NCBI GenBank assembly: GCA_023423535.1
Contig: JAFAFL010000133.1
Coordinates: forward strand, 114,953-178,952
Reading direction: 5' to 3'
From: Pseudomonadota bacterium
Lineage (GTDB): Bacteria > Myxococcota > Myxococcia > Myxococcales > Myxococcaceae
DNA: 64,000 nt
The notes beneath the pieces were generated by a model. That model was not told the origin of the DNA. It did not search any database and saw only the letters and a list, made by a program, of their open reading frames with translations. Both the position numbers and the translations under genes were made by a program. Below, in pieces: positions 59,686-64,000 of this stretch; position 1 is the stretch's first letter, and each line of letters starts with the position of its first letter.

Positions 59686-61661
59686 CAGCGCACCTCGACG
59701 AGATAACCGACGGCGGCGCCTGCCCCGTCGAAGTTGCCGGAGACCTGTCCGCGCGACGGCGCCCAGCCCGCGCGGCCCTCGAGCATCAGGCGTCCCGGAC
59801 CGAACCGCAGCGAGAGGCCGGCGCCACCGCGGACGACCGGATCCCACCTCGGCGCTTCGCTCACCGCCGGCGCCGTCTCGCGCAGACCTTCGATCGAAAC
59901 GGTGGTCCGCGTGCGGCTCACCCCACCGAGCGCCGAGGCCTGCAGCGAGAGCCTCGCGCCCAGCGGCACGCTCCAACGTGCGCCCACCGCCACCTGCTGC
60001 CGGTCCACGCCGATGCGGCGGAACACGCCCTCGTCGCCGCCGGCGTGGCCGACACGCGCGCTGCCGTACCGGAAGAGACCCGCCTGCAGCAGCGCCTCGA
60101 GGGGAAGCTGCGTGGGACGGAGCGCCAGCTCGAGGGCGGGAGACGCTGCCTGCAGCGGACCGAGGTTGTGGTGCGCGGACATCCAGAGTCCGGCGCTGAA
60201 GCCGACGTCGCGCTGGAACGGAAGCACCACCAGCGGCTGCGCGAGCGCGAACTCCCCTTTCGTCGGACGGACCTCGATCACCGCGTCGCCGGGCTCGGAG
60301 CGGGCACCGGCCTGCAGCGCCACCGCGTAGCGTCCCTCTCCCCGCTCCGTCACCTCGGCAATGCTCTCCACGCCCGCGGTCACCACGCGCGCCTCGAGCG
60401 AAGCGCCGGTGACCGGGTTGCCGTGCGCGTCCGCGAGCACGATCTCGCCCGCCGCACCGCCACCTCCCGCGCGCACCATCCGCTTCGAGAGCGCGAACGC
60501 ACCCTGCGCCGGCACGCCCGCGCGAAGGGGCACGTCCGTCACCGCCTCCGCCGCACCCACGCGCACGGTGAGCTTCGTCAGCTCGCGGCCGCTCAGCGCC
60601 GGCGGGATGACGAGCCTGCGCTCTCCGTTCGGCGCAAGGACGACCTCGCCCACCTCCGCGCGGATCTGCACGTCGTCGGGGACCGGCACCTCGTTGCCCT
60701 CGGCGTCGCGCACCCGCACGTCCACCGCGAGGTGATCGCTCTCGCCGGCGACGAACACCGGTGGCCTCAGCGCGATCTCCACCTGTGCGGGCGGCCCCGG
60801 ACGCACGACGACCTCACCCCGGCCCGCGGCCTGGGGATCGCGGCGCACCTCGGCGCGCAAGAGGTCTCGGCCATCCTCCACCGAGCGCGGCGCGCGATAC
60901 CGCGCCTGTGCCCTGCCCGGCCCGACCGCCTTGAAGTTCTTCACCGTTCCGCGTTCGGCGCGCAGCCCGGAGAGCTCCGACTGCGGCAGCAGCGCGCCGG
61001 TGCGGGTGACCGCGACGATCTCCACCAGCGCCGGCTCGGCATCCGCCCACGAGGCCGCGCGCGACGGATGCGCCACCGCCGCGAAGGCCCGTGAGAAGGG
61101 CGGCGGCTGCAGCGGCAGCGGCTTGTGGGTCTTGTTTCCCACCCGGTCTTCGGAGGTCACCGTCGCGGTCTCCACGCCCGGGGGTACGAAGACGGTGACC
61201 TCGACCTCGCCCTTCGCGTCGGCCCTGGCGCCGCCGAACGCGCGGCCGGCCACGGTCACCGTCACCTTCGAGTGGGGCTTCGTGCGCAGCTTCAAGGTGT
61301 CGCGGCCGTAGATGGGGAGCACCAGCGGCGCGGTGACGACGCGGCCTTCGAGCTCCGCGCTCGCGTGCAGCAGCGCGATCTGCGGAAAGCGCTGCGGCGG
61401 CGGACGCCAGGTGGCGGTCCACACCGCGGGCCCGTCCTCCTCGCCCGTGGGCTCCACCGGCCGAAGCTCACCCAGCTGTCCGAGGTTCGCGACGAGGCTC
61501 ACCTGCGCGCCCCTCCACGTCGCATCGGGAAGCTGGAACCGGAGGGTCACGCTCTCGGTCGCCCCGGCCTCGGCATGCGCCGGTCTGGCCTCGAGCTCCA
61601 ACACGGCTTCGGACGCGGAAGCGGTTCCGACGAGGACGGCCAGCGCGAGCACTACTCCCAT
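59685..61661 (-). CDS. Ig-like/outer-membrane barrel protein
   Basis: A 658-residue exported protein with signal peptide (MGVVLALAVLVGTASA). Residues 20-450 carry Ig-like units (VTVTVAGRAFGGARADAKGEVEVTV, VDVRVRDAEGNEVPVPDDVQIRAEVG, GEIVLADAHGNPVTGASLEARVV), and the last 200 residues read as an outer-membrane beta barrel (FSAGLWMSAHHNLG, ... YLVEVR), somewhat like inverse intimin/invasin order. It overlaps both neighbours (10 and 1 bases). May export or display the large partner. Confidence 0.77.
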   Translation of the reverse strand: MGVVLALAVLVGTASASEAVLELEARPAHAEAGATESVTLRFQLPDATWRGAQVSLVANLGQLGELRPVEPTGEEDGPAVWTATWRPPPQRFPQIALLHASAELEGRVVTAPLVLPIYGRDTLKLRTKPHSKVTVTVAGRAFGGARADAKGEVEVTVFVPPGVETATVTSEDRVGNKTHKPLPLQPPPFSRAFAAVAHPSRAASWADAEPALVEIVAVTRTGALLPQSELSGLRAERGTVKNFKAVGPGRAQARYRAPRSVEDGRDLLRAEVRRDPQAAGRGEVVVRPGPPAQVEIALRPPVFVAGESDHLAVDVRVRDAEGNEVPVPDDVQIRAEVGEVVLAPNGERRLVIPPALSGRELTKLTVRVGAAEAVTDVPLRAGVPAQGAFALSKRMVRAGGGGAAGEIVLADAHGNPVTGASLEARVVTAGVESIAEVTERGEGRYAVALQAGARSEPGDAVIEVRPTKGEFALAQPLVVLPFQRDVGFSAGLWMSAHHNLGPLQAASPALELALRPTQLPLEALLQAGLFRYGSARVGHAGGDEGVFRRIGVDRQQVAVGARWSVPLGARLSLQASALGGVSRTRTTVSIEGLRETAPAVSEAPRWDPVVRGGAGLSLRFGPGRLMLEGRAGWAPSRGQVSGNFDGAGAAVGYLVEVR

Positions 61662-62629
61662 GGGCGGTTCTCTCTATCCACCGTCGGCGCGCGGCGGTCG
61701 ACCCTCAGCTGCGTCTCCTCCTGCGCGCGTCTGCCGAGCACGTCCGTCGCGACGACCGCGACCTTCTGCTCGCCCTGCTTCAACGGCACCATCGCGGTGA
61801 AGCGGCCCTTGCCGTCCACCTGCACGTACTGACCCTGAACGCGCACGCGCGAGCCCACCTCCACCACGCCCCGCACCGGCACGCGCTCGAGGTTCGTCTC
61901 CTTCGTGCCCGGCCACTGCACGCTGAGCATCACCCGCTGCAGCGCGGGCCTCGGCGCTTCCGGCCCGCCCTCTCCGCTCTGGTGGCTGACCTCGCCCTTC
62001 GCGACCGTGACCGTGCGGCCGCGGGCCGTGAAGTCCACCTTGCCGCTGACCGTCGCCACCGCCACCGTTCCCTTGCCGTCGGCGTTCACCTTGAACTCAC
62101 CGCCTGTGGTTCGGAGCGTGGTGTCCGTTCCGTCCACCTGCAGCTCGAGCTCGTTGCCGCGGTCCTCCGTCACGCGCGACTCCACCCGACCCCGGAACGC
62201 GGCGCGCAGCACCGTCTCCGTCACCTCGCGCACCCGCAGCTCGGAGCGCTCCTCCACCGTCACCCGGATGTCCGCCAGCTCCAGCTCCAGCCGCGAGTCG
62301 TCGCCCGTCCGCACCGAGTCCGTCTCGCCGAGCCGGTCGCCGGCCTTGATCTCGCGCCAGTCCACCGCGGTGCCGCGCTTCACCTCCACCCGGCCCTTCG
62401 CCTCAACGACCCGCACGTCGTTCGTCGCGGTCGAACCTTCCGCTTCGGCGCCCGCGTCCTCCGCGTTCGCCTCCCGCAGCGGCTGCACGTACTCCACCGT
62501 CACCGGCCCGGGCGCATCGCCACAGCGGCAAGCGGGCACCACCAACGCAGCACAGAGGAGCGCCGCGAGGGGAAGCAGCCCGGAGCTGAGCTGAAGGCGG
62601 CCCCCGCGGGGCCCTCGCGCTGCGGTCAT
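61652..62629 (-). CDS. FecR-domain lipoprotein
   Basis: A 325-residue exported protein, ATG 62629 with GAGGA 5 nt upstream. Lipobox VVPAC (Cys34) followed by RCG. Residues 70-210 match FecR: VVEAKGRVEVKRG, WREIKAGDRLGETDSVRTGDDSRLELELADI, and repeating GEFKVNADGKGTVAVATVSG strands. A C-terminal Ig-like region follows. FecR domains usually form periplasmic beta helices in signalling; no sigma gene is adjacent, so a structural role is possible. It leads the operon and is divergent from the cyclase. Confidence 0.83.
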   Translation of the reverse strand: MTAARGPRGGRLQLSSGLLPLAALLCAALVVPACRCGDAPGPVTVEYVQPLREANAEDAGAEAEGSTATNDVRVVEAKGRVEVKRGTAVDWREIKAGDRLGETDSVRTGDDSRLELELADIRVTVEERSELRVREVTETVLRAAFRGRVESRVTEDRGNELELQVDGTDTTLRTTGGEFKVNADGKGTVAVATVSGKVDFTARGRTVTVAKGEVSHQSGEGGPEAPRPALQRVMLSVQWPGTKETNLERVPVRGVVEVGSRVRVQGQYVQVDGKGRFTAMVPLKQGEQKVAVVATDVLGRRAQEETQLRVDRRAPTVDRENRPWE

Positions 62630-62668
62630 GCCGGTCCTCGCCACAAGCCGGTAAAGTGCCACAGACAG

Positions 62669-64000
62669 ATGCGCCTCGCCTACAAGCTGTCCCTCCTCCT
62701 CGCACTGGCCAGCGCCGGGCCCCTGCTGCTCTCCACCGGCGTCACCGTGCCGAGGGCGGGCGCCGCGCTCCAGGCGCAGCTCGACGCGCTCTACGACGCC
62801 ACGGCGCGCTCACTCGCCCGGGAGTTCGAAGCCCGGCTGGACGGCGCCGCGCGCACGGTCGCCACCTTCAGCGACTCGGTGGACTTCGCGGAGCTGGCCG
62901 GCAACGACGAGGCCAGTCGCGAGGCGCTGTTGCGGTCCCTGGGCATCCTCGCCGCGCAGACGCCCGAGGCCACCTGGGCCGCGCTCGTGGACGAGGGGGG
63001 CGGTGGGGTGGTCCCGCCGGTGCGAGGGCTGCACGCGCGAGGCGACGACGAGGAGAGGGGGCTCTCCGCCTTCGCCTCGCACGCGCCTTATAGGGAGGCC
63101 TTGGAGACAGGCGGGGTGGTGATAGGCCCACCTTATGAATCGCCCTCGGACGGGCTGCCGCGGGTGGTCATCGCCGCGCCGGCATTGTCCCCGCCGGGTG
63201 AGCGCTGGGTGCTGCTGGTGGAGCTGACCCTGGAGAAGATCGTCTCGCAGCTGGGGGCGACGAAGCTCGGCGAAACGGGCGCGGCTGCACTTCTCGACGG
63301 ACGCGGCGAGGCGGTGTGGGCGGACGCACGCAGTGCGGCGCCGGGTGAACGCATCGAGGCGCGGGCGCGGCTGGGAAACACCGGCTGGACGGTGGTCGTC
63401 TCGCAGTCCTCGCACGAGGCGCTGGGCGCGGTGCGGCGGCAGTACGACGAGGCCGCGCTGTGGGCGGTGGTGGGGCTCGCCCTCGCGGCGGTGCTGGGCT
63501 TTACCGCGGTGCGCGCTGTGACGAGGCCATTGGGCGCGCTGCAGACGGCGGCGAGGCGCGTGGCGGAGGGCGACCTCGCAGTGGAGGTTCCGCAGCGCGG
63601 GCGCGACGAGCTCTCGCGGCTGGGCGGAGCGTTCAACGGGATGGTGCGCGGCCTTCGCGAACGCGAGCGCCTGCGTCAGTCCTTCAAGCGCTACCTCTCC
63701 GGCGCGGTGGCGGAGCGCATCCTCCAGGAGCAGGACGACCTCGACGTGCAGGGAGAACAGGTCGAGGTGACGATCATGTTCCTCGACATCCGCGGCTTCA
63801 CCCGGCTCTCCGAGCAGCTCGCGCCGAGACAGGTGGTGGAGCTGCTCAACGCCTACTTCGAGCACGTGGTCGCCTGCGCCACGCGGCACGAGGGCGTGGT
63901 GATGAAGTTCATCGGCGATGCGGTGATGGTGATGTACGGCGTTCCTCGAGCGCTGCCGGAGCCCGAGCTTCGCGGGGGGGGGGGCGCCCGGGGGGGGGGG
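62669..64000 (+). CDS. Membrane class III adenylate/guanylate cyclase (3' partial)
   Basis: The frame is open to the right edge, giving 444 visible residues. It has an N-terminal membrane helix (KLSLLLALASAGPLLL), an extracytoplasmic sensor region to about 265, a second helix (LWAVVGLALAAVLGFTAV), a HAMP domain (VTRPLGALQTAARRVAEGDLAVEV) and the start of a cyclase catalytic domain with MFLDIRGFTRLSEQL (metal Asp at 373) and KFIGDAVMVMYG. It should make cAMP or cGMP in response to an outside signal. The final 30 bases are two G-runs that corrupt the last codons. Confidence 0.9.
   Translation, partial: MRLAYKLSLLLALASAGPLLLSTGVTVPRAGAALQAQLDALYDATARSLAREFEARLDGAARTVATFSDSVDFAELAGNDEASREALLRSLGILAAQTPEATWAALVDEGGGGVVPPVRGLHARGDDEERGLSAFASHAPYREALETGGVVIGPPYESPSDGLPRVVIAAPALSPPGERWVLLVELTLEKIVSQLGATKLGETGAAALLDGRGEAVWADARSAAPGERIEARARLGNTGWTVVVSQSSHEALGAVRRQYDEAALWAVVGLALAAVLGFTAVRAVTRPLGALQTAARRVAEGDLAVEVPQRGRDELSRLGGAFNGMVRGLRERERLRQSFKRYLSGAVAERILQEQDDLDVQGEQVEVTIMFLDIRGFTRLSEQLAPRQVVELLNAYFEHVVACATRHEGVVMKFIGDAVMVMYGVPRALPEPELRGGGGARGGG
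63974..64000. other. Poly-G contig-end artefact
   Basis: Two runs of 11 G separated by CGCCC at the very end of the window interrupt a well-conserved cyclase domain and do not look like coding sequence. Sequencing or assembly noise is the simplest reading. Confidence 0.75.

Noticed and set aside
55381..59706. Plus-strand frame of 1441 codons
   Set aside because: Covers a clear anti-sigma gene in another frame and is antisense to the large lipoprotein; Arg/His-rich with no domain.

Overview
The window is very GC-rich and densely coding, with no gene-free stretch above about 200 bases. It most resembles a chromosomal contig of a myxobacterium (Myxococcota). The evidence is the large number of secreted Cys-rich lipoproteins with Asp/Ala/Gly-rich linkers, three proteins ending in MYXO-CTERM-like sorting tails (Cys, hydrophobic helix, Arg cluster), MopE-type metal-binding repeats, three ECF sigma/anti-sigma pairs, a secreted caspase-like protease and frequent GTG/TTG starts with 1-10 nt gene overlaps. 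Genus cannot be fixed from the sequence alone. The window begins inside a gene and ends inside another, in two 11-G runs that look like low-quality contig-end sequence.

Layout. 0-8.5 kb: a PG-binding/EEP nuclease-fold protein (partial), a VOC protein, an odd acyl-carrier-like membrane protein, a PQQ-type sugar dehydrogenase lipoprotein, a Cys-repeat lipoprotein, an aldehyde dehydrogenase and a probable outer-membrane barrel. 8.6-12.1 kb: two related surface proteins (CxxCH motif plus Put_metal_bind repeats plus MYXO-CTERM) flanking a small lipoprotein. 12.1-18.1 kb: two ECF sigma/anti-sigma operons, the first with a Spy/CpxP-like periplasmic protein, separated by a thioredoxin, TspO and a secreted ferritin-like protein. 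18-25 kb: hemolysin III, a lower-GC orphan gene, hemF, and an overlapping ATPase/TOPRIM-like pair that is the best candidate for an undescribed defence-type system, then a GH31 glycosidase lipoprotein. 25-36.6 kb: a UvrA-family protein, FG-GAP lipoprotein, DUF3467, alpha/beta hydrolase, glycerol kinase, small lipoproteins and a histidine kinase. 36.6-39.4 kb: dapE and dapD with a lipoprotein gene between them.

39.4-45.4 kb is one minus-strand run: a TPR/PEGA-like membrane protein, a large Cys-rich lipoprotein, a kinase-fold protein lacking the catalytic residues, a small RelE-like protein and a LuxR-type response regulator. A second module of the same plan (membrane-hairpin protein overlapping a Cys-rich lipoprotein, followed by a giant Ig-like protein) fills 45.4-51.7 kb. 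51.8-56.1 kb holds a DUF4184 membrane protein, a glutathione S-transferase, and a caspase-like protease divergent from an ECF sigma/anti-sigma pair. 56.1-62.6 kb is a three-gene overlapping operon: FecR-domain lipoprotein, Ig-like/barrel outer-membrane protein, and a large protein with both an N-terminal lipobox and a MYXO-CTERM tail. The window ends in a membrane-bound class III nucleotide cyclase. No tRNA, rRNA, insertion sequence or CRISPR array was seen.
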